A DNA stretch of 64,000 nt from Campylobacterales bacterium (GCA_024280035.1 JAJRQV010000011.1:1-64000); one strand, 5' to 3'. Shown: positions 53,213 to 62,633, counted from the stretch's first letter. Program-made: numbers and translations. The notes: generated by a model from the sequence alone, not told the origin.

Positions 53213-53650
53213 ATGTCAAACATAAAAGATTATATGACTCAAGACCATAGAGACTGTGATGAGATTTTTTCTCAAATGGAAGAGGCTGTGGCTAACAAAA
53301 GCGATGATGCTATCTCTAAATTTGAAGAGTTTTATGATGCCTTAACAAACCATTTTAAGATGGAGGAGATGGTGCTGTTTCCTCAGTTTGAACAAAAAAC
53401 AGGAATGATTCAAGGTCCAACACAGGTAATGGTTATGGAGCATGAACAGATGCGAGGTCTTCTTTCTCAGATGGTTGAAGCCATTGGTGCTAAAGATGAT
53501 GACAAGTTTTTTGGTCTGTCTGAAACACTTATGATTTTAATGCAACAGCATAATATGAAAGAAGAGCAGATGCTGTATACAATGATTCAACAACATCTGG
53601 GTTCTGATGCAGATCATATTATTACTCAAATGAGAACGGTAGCTCAATGA
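53213..53650 (+). CDS. Hemerythrin-domain protein
   Basis: This 145-residue four-helix protein carries the di-iron ligand pattern of hemerythrins: H in TQDHRDCD, HFKMEE, VMEHEQMRG and QHNMKEEQ. Such proteins bind oxygen or nitric oxide, or repair iron-sulfur centres (RIC/YtfE-like). It overlaps the DUF2249 gene by four bases, and a polytopic membrane protein follows, a grouping often seen with nitrosative stress or denitrification. The role here is inference. Confidence 0.88.
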   Translation: MSNIKDYMTQDHRDCDEIFSQMEEAVANKSDDAISKFEEFYDALTNHFKMEEMVLFPQFEQKTGMIQGPTQVMVMEHEQMRGLLSQMVEAIGAKDDDKFFGLSETLMILMQQHNMKEEQMLYTMIQQHLGSDADHIITQMRTVAQ

Positions 53651-53892
53651 TTGAGCTTGATGTAAGAGACCTGCCCGCACCTGAACCAATGCAAACAGCA
53701 TTAACAGCACTCTTTAAGTTACAAGAGGGTGAAATTATTCATTTTCATCATGTTATGGTTCCTCAGATGTTACTGCCTAGATTAAATAATCATTTTTATG
53801 AAATTATAGAAAAAGAAGATGATGTACATCTTTATATTTGTCATAAAAATGATGAGTCTTCAATCAATACGATAAAAGATATAATAAACTAG
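53647..53892 (+). CDS. DUF2249 protein
   Basis: This 81-residue protein has the DUF2249 pattern: LDVRDLPAPEPMQTAL, then a His-rich HFHHVMVPQMLLPRL and FYEIIEKEDDVHLYI. It has a small alpha/beta fold related to TusA-like sulfur carriers but without the Cys. DUF2249 genes commonly accompany hemerythrin and nitrite/NO genes. It is co-translated with the hemerythrin gene. Its TAG lies in a hairpin that starts the gap before the membrane protein gene. Confidence 0.82.
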   Translation: MIELDVRDLPAPEPMQTALTALFKLQEGEIIHFHHVMVPQMLLPRLNNHFYEIIEKEDDVHLYICHKNDESSINTIKDIIN

Positions 53893-53927
53893 CGCGGCAT
53901 ATCTGTGCGTGGGCTTAATGCCGAGTT
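53887..53927 (+). promoter_or_regulatory. Bulged hairpin in the leader of the membrane protein gene
   Basis: AACT...CGGCAT (53887-53900) pairs with ATGCCG-AGTT (53918-53927), leaving a four-base bulge (AGCG). It begins at the DUF2249 stop. It may be a terminator-like or regulatory RNA element; the class is not recognised. Confidence 0.35.
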
Positions 53928-54002
53928 AAATAAAGCATTAGCGTAGATGAATGGGGTTTTTGCTCATTTATCGTAATAAAAATGGAAAGGTAGGATAAAT
54001 AG

Positions 54003-55307
54003 ATGATAGGCGGAGGACTCTCTTTAGATCAATCACCACCATTTTTTTCAAGTGGACGTTTTTTTCTTACAGCACCTCTCTTTATAGTTCTTGCCGGATT
54101 TATTCTTCTTTTTAAAGATATTAGTCTGGTTCGTTCTAATCCTGAGGTTGTTACCCTTGTGCATCTTTTTACACTGGGTGTATTTAGCATGATAATGTTT
54201 GGTGCTATTCAGCAGATGCTACCTGTTTTAGCAGGAGCACAACTGCCTAAGGCTAATCTTATTTCAAAAATATCGCATATCTTATTAGTTGTAGGAACTC
54301 TACTGTTTGCCTTTGGTTTTATGGTGGAAATGACACCTTTTGTGATGTACACCGCAGCAACTCTTTTACTTCTTGCCTTTATCTTAGTCTTAGGTGGTTC
54401 GGCATATGCTATCCTTAGCGTAGAAAAGTCTTCTCCAACAGTAAAAGCGATGTCGTTAGCTTTAATTGCAGGGCTTATTACCTCAGTTTTAGGTTTTTGG
54501 ATGATGCAAAACTATGTGGGTGAGTATGATAATGTTCATGGTTCCATTATGTTTGTTCATATGGTTGTAGGTATTTTTGGTTTTGCAGGAATTTTAATTA
54601 TCGGGGTTACTTTTAAGATTATTCCTATGTTTTATGTTGCCCCAGGATTTAAAAATTTTTGCAAGGGTTGGGTTGCAAATCTAATTGTACTTGGTATTTC
54701 TATGTGGGCTATGTTTACTATGATTTGGCCCTCTTTACAATGGATTGCTATTTTAGTGTTAACTACTTTTTTTACAGCATTCTCAACAACAATTATCTTA
54801 AAACTGAATAAACGTCGCCGTCCTATTTCAGATATTACTGTATGGTACTGGCGTATTGCAGGGGTGAGTCTATTTGTGGGTATGTTTGTGATTATGATAA
54901 ATGGCTGGGTGGATGCGGATTTAGATGTATATGTGGTAGCTCTAATTGGAGGAGGTTTTTTACTCTCAATTTTAACAGGTATGTTATATAAGATTGTTCC
55001 GTTTCTAGTTTGGTTTCATCTTAATGCCAAAGGGCATTTTGAGATTCCAACCATGCGAGAAATGTTAGATAAAAAGATGTCTAATGCTCAATTTATTTTT
55101 CATATTTTGTCTTTAGTTTTGTTGATGTTGGGGGTGACTTTTCCTTTAGCTCTGAAAGCTGCAGGGCTTGCTTTTGTAGTTTCGGGTTTGTTGATATTTT
55201 TAAATTTAATGAAAGCAGTCCGTGTTTATAACACACTAAAAGATGTGGAAGTTCCTGATTTAATGGCTAGTTTTGAGATGCCTCCTGCACCCACTAAGGA
55301 AGCTTGA
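54003..55307 (+). CDS. Polytopic heme-copper-oxidase/NnrS-like membrane protein
   Basis: This 434-residue inner-membrane protein has about twelve helices. Conserved His residues occur in helices (VTLVHLFTLGVFSMIMFGA, IMFVHMVVGIFGFAG, FLVWFHLNAKG), as in oxidase subunit I-like or NnrS-like proteins that may bind heme or copper. It follows hemerythrin and DUF2249 genes, which supports a role in NO or oxygen handling. The exact family cannot be fixed by eye. The ATG lies in AATAGATGATAGG without a strong ribosome site. It overlaps the convergent MBL gene by 14 bases. Confidence 0.7.
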   Translation: MIGGGLSLDQSPPFFSSGRFFLTAPLFIVLAGFILLFKDISLVRSNPEVVTLVHLFTLGVFSMIMFGAIQQMLPVLAGAQLPKANLISKISHILLVVGTLLFAFGFMVEMTPFVMYTAATLLLLAFILVLGGSAYAILSVEKSSPTVKAMSLALIAGLITSVLGFWMMQNYVGEYDNVHGSIMFVHMVVGIFGFAGILIIGVTFKIIPMFYVAPGFKNFCKGWVANLIVLGISMWAMFTMIWPSLQWIAILVLTTFFTAFSTTIILKLNKRRRPISDITVWYWRIAGVSLFVGMFVIMINGWVDADLDVYVVALIGGGFLLSILTGMLYKIVPFLVWFHLNAKGHFEIPTMREMLDKKMSNAQFIFHILSLVLLMLGVTFPLALKAAGLAFVVSGLLIFLNLMKAVRVYNTLKDVEVPDLMASFEMPPAPTKEA

Positions 55308-56154
55308 TTTCCATAAGGTCTTCTGCCCAAATTATCTTAGCCTTGAACTGTTTTTGTATTATTTCTTCTGTCTCTTTTTCATGTCCAAAAGTTCTTTTCA
55401 TACGATGAGAAAGAACTAAGGTCTTTACCTTGGCTTGACTCGCAATTTCAGCAATACGTGAAGGTTTCATATGAAGGGCTTCAGCGCCTTTAAAATCATG
55501 TTCAATAATGGCATGATGGGAAATGAAGATATCAGCATTTTTTGCTAAGCTTGTTAGCGTGTCACTTTTAGCAGAGGTGTCTCCTGAAAAAACAATCACT
55601 TTACCATCAATTTCAATTTTATAGGCAAGAGCAGGGACGATACCGTGATTAACTTCTACGGCAGTAAGCTTAAAGCCTTTGAATTTTAGTTTTTGTGCGC
55701 CTTCAAAAAGATGAAGTGAAAAAGAGTCACTTTTAGACGTCAAAATATCTGACATATATCGGTAACTCCCTTTTTCACCAAACTGTAATTGAATAAACTC
55801 TTTAAAACCAGGAAAATAAGCATTTCCTTGTGGACCTATCATCTTAAGTTTACGGCTTCTATCTGAAAAATAACCAGCTTTCATAAGTGCAGGTAATTCA
55901 ACAACATGATCTATGTGTAAATGGCTAAATAAAACTGCTTCTAACTCCTCAATATGCACTTTTGCCTGTCCAAAACGTAAAAAAGCACCGCCACCAAAAT
56001 CAATTAAAACAAGCGCCTTTGCATCTTTTTTTATAAGATAAGAAGAGGAAGCACGTTTACCCCCTTCGGGTCCACCTGAACCTAAAACTTGAATGGAAAT
56101 TTCTGCAGCTATTGTTGTTAGGGTTAATAATGCAATTAAAAGTAGTTTTTTCAT
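55294..56154 (-). CDS. Secreted metallo-beta-lactamase-fold hydrolase
   Basis: This 286-residue protein has a signal peptide (MKKLLLIALLTLTTIAA), so it acts in the periplasm. The MBL metal motif is FSHLHIDHV, with later ligands in VEVNHG, VFSGDTSAK and VLSHRM. The overall layout resembles RNase Z/arylsulfatase-like MBL proteins rather than lactamases. The substrate is unknown. It is convergent with the membrane protein gene and divergent from trkA. Confidence 0.85.
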   Translation of the reverse strand: MKKLLLIALLTLTTIAAEISIQVLGSGGPEGGKRASSSYLIKKDAKALVLIDFGGGAFLRFGQAKVHIEELEAVLFSHLHIDHVVELPALMKAGYFSDRSRKLKMIGPQGNAYFPGFKEFIQLQFGEKGSYRYMSDILTSKSDSFSLHLFEGAQKLKFKGFKLTAVEVNHGIVPALAYKIEIDGKVIVFSGDTSAKSDTLTSLAKNADIFISHHAIIEHDFKGAEALHMKPSRIAEIASQAKVKTLVLSHRMKRTFGHEKETEEIIQKQFKAKIIWAEDLMEIKLP

Positions 56155-56252
56155 ATAGATGATTATATCAGGTTAAATTAATAAGAGTGGTTTTAATTTC
56201 TTTCTAAAGGAGGTATAATAAACCTTTTAGGGTTTTAAAAAGAAGGTACACA

Positions 56253-57566
56253 ATGGATATTATTGTAGCAGGAGCGGGTGGGGTTGGCTTTCGTCTAGCA
56301 AAGGTGTTAAGTTTTAAACATAATGTGACCGTTATTGATAAAAATGAAGAGGCATTGAATCGTCTACAAAATAGTATTGATGTGATGATTATTCATGGAA
56401 ATATTGAAGACCCCATAACTTATACCCTACTTACGGATAAAAAGTTTGATCTCTTTATTGCAGTAACAGATTCAGATGAAATCAATATTATTTCGACCTT
56501 AATTGCAGATGAGTTTATTGTGGTTAAAAGTAAAATTATACGCCTGCGGAACACCTTCTTTGCTGACAGCTCTATAAGTGAGAAACTTAATATTAGTTTT
56601 GCTGTATTTCCCTTTGATTTAACGGCTAAAACGCTTGAATCTCTTCTCTTTTTCCCTTATGCCAATAATGTTAAAAGTTTTATAGAAGTTAATCAAAAAT
56701 TAATTTCTATTCGTATTTATGAAACACTAAATCCTAGATCCCTTTCTTGGGATTCTTTAAAAATCGTAGGAATAGAACGGGATAAAAGTTTTTATTTTCT
56801 TAAAGAAAATGATAGTTTTATGAAAGATGATTTGGTTTATATTTTTGGACAAGACAAAGAGATAAAAAAGTTGTGTTCTAAACTAAAGTTAGATATGCCT
56901 ACAAAGGTGAAAAATATAGTTATTTTTGGAGCAGATACCTTGGGTATTGAAATCGCTTTAAGTTTAAGTAAACATGACACTCTTATTAAACTGGTTGAAT
57001 CAGACTTATATAAATGTAAACAAGCAGTAGACGTTTTACAAGATAAGGTAACCATTATTAACAGTAAATATGAGGGGCATGCTCTTTTTGTTGAAGAGGG
57101 CATTTCTGAAGCAGATATGGTGATTGCTTCTTCTACAAATGATGAAGAAAACATTATTAAATGTTTAGAAGCTAAAGAATATGGGGTAGAAAAAGTTATT
57201 GCAATCAATAACGATATGGAACTGTATTATCTTATGCATAAGTTAGGTATTGTTGCGGTACGTGGACCAAAAACAAATGCTTATTATTCTATTGTTGAAC
57301 AGATTGCTTCAACTACCCTTGTGCATAAACGTCAATATTGTGGAGGTAAGGCAAGTGTTCTGTTTAGACACATTAATAAGGATTCAGAACTGCTTGAAAA
57401 AAAGGTACGTCCTTTTAAAGGAGAAGAGTTTCTTTTATACCTTATTCGAGGAGATAGTATTGAAGTGTTTGATGAGGTAAGAATACTAGAAGAAGATGAT
57501 GTCATCGTCCTTTTTGGTACACTAAAATATAAAGAGGAACATAAGTTTTGGATCAATCATCTATAA
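56253..57566 (+). CDS. trkA: Trk potassium uptake regulatory subunit TrkA
   Basis: This 437-residue cytosolic protein has two RCK units, each with an NAD-binding N-lobe and a C-lobe. The first has GAGGVGFRLAKVLSFKHNVTVIDKN with the full glycine loop; the second has IVIFGADTLGIEIALSLS, a weaker loop. It gates the TrkH channel according to nucleotide state. AAGAAGG precedes ATG. It overlaps trkH by 19 bases. This tandem arrangement is standard for TrkA. Confidence 0.94.
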   Translation: MDIIVAGAGGVGFRLAKVLSFKHNVTVIDKNEEALNRLQNSIDVMIIHGNIEDPITYTLLTDKKFDLFIAVTDSDEINIISTLIADEFIVVKSKIIRLRNTFFADSSISEKLNISFAVFPFDLTAKTLESLLFFPYANNVKSFIEVNQKLISIRIYETLNPRSLSWDSLKIVGIERDKSFYFLKENDSFMKDDLVYIFGQDKEIKKLCSKLKLDMPTKVKNIVIFGADTLGIEIALSLSKHDTLIKLVESDLYKCKQAVDVLQDKVTIINSKYEGHALFVEEGISEADMVIASSTNDEENIIKCLEAKEYGVEKVIAINNDMELYYLMHKLGIVAVRGPKTNAYYSIVEQIASTTLVHKRQYCGGKASVLFRHINKDSELLEKKVRPFKGEEFLLYLIRGDSIEVFDEVRILEEDDVIVLFGTLKYKEEHKFWINHL

Positions 57567-59002
57567 AACATATTTTAAAATTTATTGCGGTTACGCAAAT
57601 TGCCTTAAGTCTGTTTTTTTTATTACCCATTTTTGTTGGTTTCATCTATGAAGAAGATATTTATGCCTTTATGGTTTTTGATTTAAGCTGCCTTCTTATT
57701 AGTCTAGGAACTCTTTTTATTTTACGCAATCATAAGGTAGATTTAAATATTAAAGAGGGTGTTTTAGCCGTTAATTTGGTTTGGATATTATTAGGTTTTA
57801 TGGGAGCATACCCTTTTGTTTTGTACACAGATGTTTCTGTATCATCGGCTCTATTTGAGTCTATTAGTGGATTCACTACAACAGGAGCTACCGTATATAC
57901 AGATATTGAAAGTTTACCTAAGATGATTTTGATGTTACGCTCTTTGACCCATTGGTTAGGTGGTATGGGTATTATTGTTTTAGGAGTAGGGCTTTTTTCA
58001 ATTATTAATCCTAGTGGTTCGGTTACTTTATTTAAGGCAGAATCAACAGGAATTACAGCAGAAAAAATTACCCCACGGATTAAAGATACGGCACTTCGTT
58101 TATGGGAAGTTTATGCTCTGTTGACCTTAATTGATATGCTGTTTTTGTATGCTGAGGGTATGAACTTTTTTGATGCCTTAAATCATGCCTTTTCAACAAT
58201 TTCTACAGGAGGTTTTTCTACTAAAAATGACTCCTTAGCCTTTTATGCACAAAATAGTATGATAATGTGGACAACAACATTTTTTATGTTGTTGTCTGGG
58301 GTGAACTTTATAGCTCATTTAAAACTTTTTAAAAGAGACTTGAATGGCTACAATACAGAAACATTTTTTTGGTACATCCGTATCTTTGTAGTCCTCTCTT
58401 TTTTCTTATCATTTACGCACTACTTTAATTCAGCGGATAGCTTGAGTGTCTCTTTAACACAGGGTTTCTTCACCATAGCCTCCATTTTAACGACAACAGG
58501 TTTTGTTACACTTGATTATGAATCATGGGGGCATTTTTCAGTAGCCTTAGTTTTTATTGCCATGCTTATTGGTGGAAACACAAGTTCTACTTCGGGTGGG
58601 GTAAAGGTAATTCGTTATATTGTTATTTTTAAAATATTAAAAGCAGAGATTAAAAAGATTCTTCATCCTAATGCCATGTTTAATGTTTTTATTAATGGTA
58701 ATAAAATGAAAAAAGATGTTATTTACTCGACGGTAGGCTTTTTTATGCTTTTTGCCTTAAGTAATCTATTTTTAACATTGTACCTCTTCTCACGAGGTTT
58801 TGATGCTATGACAGCAGTAAGTACCTCACTGGCTTGCATTGGTAATATTGGACCAGGTTTTGAAGCAGTAGGCCCTCTTTATAATTATAGTTTTTTTAGT
58901 GATATAGATAAACTTATTCTTGCTATTTTTATGATTATTGGAAGGTTAGAATTTTATACAGTGGTTTTACTCTTTACAAAACGATTCTGGAAAAAATTTT
59001 AG
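57548..59002 (+). CDS. trkH: Trk potassium uptake channel TrkH
   Basis: This 484-residue membrane protein takes up potassium. The four pseudo-symmetric pore loops are visible: SGFTTTGATVY, STISTGGFSTK, TTTGFVTLDY and ACIGNIGPGFE. About ten to twelve helices are predicted. Translation is coupled to trkA. Its stop overlaps the convergent substrate-binding protein gene by four bases. Together with the RCK channel at 14.1 kb the window has two potassium systems. Confidence 0.95.
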   Translation: MDQSSIKHILKFIAVTQIALSLFFLLPIFVGFIYEEDIYAFMVFDLSCLLISLGTLFILRNHKVDLNIKEGVLAVNLVWILLGFMGAYPFVLYTDVSVSSALFESISGFTTTGATVYTDIESLPKMILMLRSLTHWLGGMGIIVLGVGLFSIINPSGSVTLFKAESTGITAEKITPRIKDTALRLWEVYALLTLIDMLFLYAEGMNFFDALNHAFSTISTGGFSTKNDSLAFYAQNSMIMWTTTFFMLLSGVNFIAHLKLFKRDLNGYNTETFFWYIRIFVVLSFFLSFTHYFNSADSLSVSLTQGFFTIASILTTTGFVTLDYESWGHFSVALVFIAMLIGGNTSSTSGGVKVIRYIVIFKILKAEIKKILHPNAMFNVFINGNKMKKDVIYSTVGFFMLFALSNLFLTLYLFSRGFDAMTAVSTSLACIGNIGPGFEAVGPLYNYSFFSDIDKLILAIFMIIGRLEFYTVVLLFTKRFWKKF

Positions 59003-59988
59003 TGACCTGCTTCAAACTGTTGGATACTGGCTTCTACAAAATCGTGGTTTATGTGAAGATGTGCAGGATTACCTGACGGAGGTAGATAGGGTTTAATTTG
59101 CTCAAGTGCATGATTTAAACGTTTGTCTAGAAACATTTTCTGATTTAGACGAAGTGTTCCGGCTTGAAGCCCCGCATACGATTTAGCAAAACTACGCTCT
59201 TGAAGTTTATTGGCGACAACACTAAAAACCTCTGTAGGCTCTTTCTTTAGTGATTGCATTAATTCAAACCAACTTAACATAAATTTATGCCAATCTTTTG
59301 CTCGTGTATTAATGGAGTTTGACTGTACTAAAACGATGTCAATAACTAAAGAATTAAGCTCTTTAGTAGTAAAAAGAATATTACCACCAATCTCTTTTTT
59401 AGCAAGAGAGAGAAGAGGTTCCCATAAAACAGCTGCTTGTATCTGTTTGTGAAAGAGTTGAGCTAAGGCATCTTCATTAGTCATATTAAGGGTTTGAACA
59501 TCATCTATCTGCATCTTATAAAGGTTTAATGCCTCAAGTAAGATGAGCTCATTGACTGAACTAGACTGAGCAGAGACCTTTTTTCCTTTGAGCTCTTGTA
59601 TAGAGGTAATCTCTTTAATGGCAACAATACCATCTGCACCTTTTGATACATTTGTACTTAAAATAATATCAAAATCATGCCCACCTTGCATATTTAAAGC
59701 ATCCCAAATAGAGGTCATTACCGCGTCGATTTCAAGGTTCTCTAAGGCTTTTGTTGCGGTAGCTTGGTCAGGATAATGAATAAGTTTAATCTTAAGTTTA
59801 TTTTTTTCAAAGATCCCTTTTTCTTGGGCATAATAAATAAGATCAAAACCTGGCCATGTAGCAAAGCCAATAGTAAGCGGTTCTCGGTCTGTTTCCTCTT
59901 TTTGTACAGAACTACAAGCAAGAAAATTAAATAAAATAAAAGAGAGTAAAAAGGGAGTAAAAAGTACTCTTATGTGCGAAAAAAACAT
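58999..59988 (-). CDS. ABC transporter substrate-binding lipoprotein (NMT1/SsuA type)
   Basis: This 329-residue lipoprotein has a signal ending FNFLAC with lipidation Cys25. The mature part is a type II periplasmic binding fold: TIGFATWPGFDLIYYAQEKGIF, YPDQATATKALENLEIDAVM and LKGKKVSAQSSSVNELILLEAL, as in sulfonate/taurine/nitrate or thiamine-precursor binding proteins. No permease or ATPase gene is adjacent, so its transporter is elsewhere or it serves as a sensor. GAGGAT precedes ATG. Confidence 0.85.
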   Translation of the reverse strand: MFFSHIRVLFTPFLLSFILFNFLACSSVQKEETDREPLTIGFATWPGFDLIYYAQEKGIFEKNKLKIKLIHYPDQATATKALENLEIDAVMTSIWDALNMQGGHDFDIILSTNVSKGADGIVAIKEITSIQELKGKKVSAQSSSVNELILLEALNLYKMQIDDVQTLNMTNEDALAQLFHKQIQAAVLWEPLLSLAKKEIGGNILFTTKELNSLVIDIVLVQSNSINTRAKDWHKFMLSWFELMQSLKKEPTEVFSVVANKLQERSFAKSYAGLQAGTLRLNQKMFLDKRLNHALEQIKPYLPPSGNPAHLHINHDFVEASIQQFEAGH

Positions 59989-60128
59989 ATAATCCTCAAA
60001 ATATTACAGATGTGAAATTATAGCATGAAATTAATTTTGGGGAGGTTAAGTTAAAACTTTTAACTGCATAAAAATCACCTTAGTTAGTTTTAGATATAAT
60101 TGCAATAATACTATATAAGGTTATAATA

Positions 60129-61418
60129 ATGACAATCCTTTCTACTGCTGACGCACAATTTGACGCAGCTTTTGAAGAACTATTAGGACGTGGCAAGATG
60201 GATATGGAGCAGGTCTCTGTAATCGTTAATGGAATTATTTCTGAGATTAAAACAGAAAAAAATCTTGCGCTAAAACGTCATATTGCTAAATTTGATAACT
60301 GGACCCCAGAGTCTGATGATGATTTGAAAATGAATGTAGCCGATATGAAAAAAGCCTATGATGAACTTGATGAGAGACTTAAAGCCTCTTTGCACCTTGC
60401 GTATGACCGTATTAAGGTTTATCATGAAAAACAACTTCCTAAATCTTGGTTTGATACCGAAGATAATGGAACAATATTAGGTCAAAAAGTTACTGCTGTA
60501 GATAAGGCAGGGCTTTATATTCCTGGTGGAAAAGCAGCCTATCCTTCTTCTTTATTAATGAATGTAATCCCTGCTCAAGTTGCGGGTGTTGAAGAAATTG
60601 TTGTGTGTACACCAACGCCTGATAATGAACCTAACCACCTTCTTTTAGCAGCGTGTCACCTTTGCGGTGTAAAAAATGTTTATAAGGTTGGTGGTGCTTC
60701 AGCGATAGCCGCAATGGCGTATGGAACAGAAAGTATTCCTAAGGTAGATGTTATTACGGGACCGGGAAATATTTTTGTAGCCACGGCTAAAAAACTTGTT
60801 TTTGGTGAAGTTAATATTGATATGATTGCAGGACCTTCTGAAATTGGAATTTTAGCAGATGCGACAGCTAATCCGCATCACTTAGCCATTGACCTTCTTT
60901 CTCAAGCTGAACATGATGAGATGGCATCTTCTATCTTAATTACAACATCAAAAGAGATTGCAGAAAAAACAATTTTTGAGATTCAGTCATGGTTAGGCAA
61001 ACTTCCACGTGAAGAGATTGCAAGAAAGTCTATTGAAGAACGTGGAGCGGTAATTATTACTAAAGATATGGACGAAGCCTTAAAATTGATGAATGAAATT
61101 GCTCCGGAGCATTTAGAAGTGGTGACCGCAAATCCTTGGGAACTCCTTCCTAGTATTAAACATGCAGGAGCAATCTTCTTGGGTCCAAACACACCAGAAG
61201 CAATTGGGGATTATGTTGCAGGACCTAATCATACCTTACCAACAGGGGGAACAGCTAAGTTCTACTCCCCTTTAGGTGTTGAAAATTTTATGAAAAAATC
61301 TTCTATTATCTCTTTCTCATCAAAAGGGATTAATGAGATTGGTGAAGCCTGTGCAATGATTGCCAATACAGAAGGCTTGACGGCTCACGAACAGTCAGTA
61401 AGAGTGCGTTTAAAATAA
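60129..61418 (+). CDS. hisD: Histidinol dehydrogenase
   Basis: This 429-residue zinc enzyme catalyses the last two steps of histidine synthesis, oxidising histidinol to histidine with NAD. Motifs include GLYIPGGKAAYPSSLLMN, VDVITGPGNIFVATAKKLVFG, DLLSQAEHDEMASSIL (Zn ligands Gln and His), EHLEVVT and GPNHTLPTGGTAKFYSPL. Length is normal. AAGG precedes ATG at eight bases. It stands alone; no other his gene is in the window. Confidence 0.96.
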   Translation: MTILSTADAQFDAAFEELLGRGKMDMEQVSVIVNGIISEIKTEKNLALKRHIAKFDNWTPESDDDLKMNVADMKKAYDELDERLKASLHLAYDRIKVYHEKQLPKSWFDTEDNGTILGQKVTAVDKAGLYIPGGKAAYPSSLLMNVIPAQVAGVEEIVVCTPTPDNEPNHLLLAACHLCGVKNVYKVGGASAIAAMAYGTESIPKVDVITGPGNIFVATAKKLVFGEVNIDMIAGPSEIGILADATANPHHLAIDLLSQAEHDEMASSILITTSKEIAEKTIFEIQSWLGKLPREEIARKSIEERGAVIITKDMDEALKLMNEIAPEHLEVVTANPWELLPSIKHAGAIFLGPNTPEAIGDYVAGPNHTLPTGGTAKFYSPLGVENFMKKSSIISFSSKGINEIGEACAMIANTEGLTAHEQSVRVRLK

Positions 61419-61428
61419 TTTAAACGTG

Positions 61429-61600
61429 GTGATGAGGTAATGGGTAGAAGAGGTAATGAGGTTTAAGTTAGATGTGTGAATCTGTGGATGTGAAGATAGA
61501 GTTAGGCAGTTAAATTGCTCTTAGCTTTTTCCTCATTAGCGAAGCGAACACATTCATCCATAACCCCATTAACATGCGAAGCATAACCCCCCCCCCATTA
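61429..61600. repeat. Purine/pyrimidine hairpin and C10 tract after hisD
   Basis: A purine-rich stretch with GGTGATGAGG and GGTAATGAGG words is followed about 70 bases later by complements (CCTCATTAGC, CATAACCCCATTA). Small GCGAAGC words sit in the right half. A run of ten C residues (61587-61596) follows, striking in this AT-rich DNA. No gene is seen in the whole 61419-61760 gap; the DUF2231 promoter must lie in its last part. Confidence 0.55.
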
Positions 61601-61760
61601 TTGTCAAATTTTGTCATAAGTTTTTACTTAAAATAAAATATTAATTTAACTTATAGTCACAATTTAAAGATAAACTTCCTATTATTTGACAAATAAAATT
61701 TAGAAGCCCCTGTATAAGGGCTTCTTATAGGTTTTATAAATTTTCAAAAAGGTCACAAAT

Positions 61761-62270
61761 ATGGAAGGTCTTCTTCATCCCCCATTAGTTCACTTCGCGG
61801 TAGTTTTACCAATCGTTGCTTTAGCATTTCAAATTGCTTATATGATTACAAAAAATGAGGCACATTCTGTTTATGCTGCTCGTATCTTAGCTGTAGCTGC
61901 TATCTTAATGGTTGCTGTATGGTACACCGGTGGCGCTGATGGTAAAGTGGCATATCCTTTATTAGATGCTGAAGGTAAAAAAGAGTTATTAGAGCATAAG
62001 GCTTATGGTCTTTATGTCATGATTACAACACTTATTATTGCCGCAATTAAATTTGTTTCATGTAGAATGAAAAACCGTGCTTTAGAAATGGGTTCTCTTC
62101 TTTTAATGATTTCTCTTGTTGGAATGGTAGGTTATCAAGGTTCAATGGGTGGTGATGTTGTTTATGAACATGGTGGAAATGTAGAAACAACTAAAACACT
62201 TAAAGATTGTAAGGCAGAACTTGAAGAACTCAAAATGATGTCAGATGATGAAGACGAAGACGAAGAATAA
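61761..62270 (+). CDS. DUF2231 membrane protein
   Basis: This 169-residue inner-membrane protein has four helices (about 8-29, 40-56, 82-100 and 108-127), with the DUF2231 start LLHPPLVHFAVVLPIVALAF and further His residues in loops, and a very acidic C-terminal tail (SDDEDEDEE). Some DUF2231 proteins are thought to bind heme. AAAAGGT precedes ATG. A terminator-like hairpin follows, so it seems monocistronic and separate from the psr genes. Confidence 0.82.
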   Translation: MEGLLHPPLVHFAVVLPIVALAFQIAYMITKNEAHSVYAARILAVAAILMVAVWYTGGADGKVAYPLLDAEGKKELLEHKAYGLYVMITTLIIAAIKFVSCRMKNRALEMGSLLLMISLVGMVGYQGSMGGDVVYEHGGNVETTKTLKDCKAELEELKMMSDDEDEDEE

Positions 62271-62329
62271 GTCTTTGTTTTTATTTCAATAATAAAGGCT
62301 AGATGGAATTCTCATTTCATTTATAAGTT

Positions 62330-62363
62330 AAAGAAGGTGATAACTTTGGTTATCTCTTTCTTT
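62330..62363 (+). terminator. Terminator-like hairpin after the DUF2231 gene
   Basis: AAAGAAGGTGATAAC (62330-62344) pairs at 13 of 15 positions with GTTATCTCTTTCTTT (62349-62363) and is followed by T-rich sequence. This would isolate psr transcription from the upstream gene. Confidence 0.55.
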
Positions 62364-62633
62364 GCTCTTCTTAACTTTTTCTACCTTTCTCTTTCTAACC
62401 AACACTTCAATTAAATTGAACATCCTGTCCCATTAAATTAATAATTTCTTATTTTACACACCTAAGCGAGAAACTCCAAAATCTTTCATTTTATTTTAGT
62501 TTTAAACAAGACTATTTAAGCTATTATCCCCCTAGGAAAGTTCTTTATTTAGGGATAAATAAGGATAACTTTTAAAAATTATTAGTAACTCTAATAATGA
62601 AATAGTTCATAATCTTAAGTAGGAGGAGAATGA
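62364..62633 (+). promoter_or_regulatory. psr upstream region with TTATCCC/GGGATAA palindrome
   Basis: The leader of the psr genes contains a perfect seven-base inverted repeat TTATCCC (62524-62530) and GGGATAA (62552-62558), about 75 bases before psrB, a good candidate operator or leader hairpin. No certain -10/-35 pair was chosen. The rest is AT-rich and non-coding. Confidence 0.4.

Noticed and set aside
62364-62633. Riboswitch upstream of psrB
   Set aside because: Only a short TTATCCC/GGGATAA repeat is seen; no known aptamer core could be matched.
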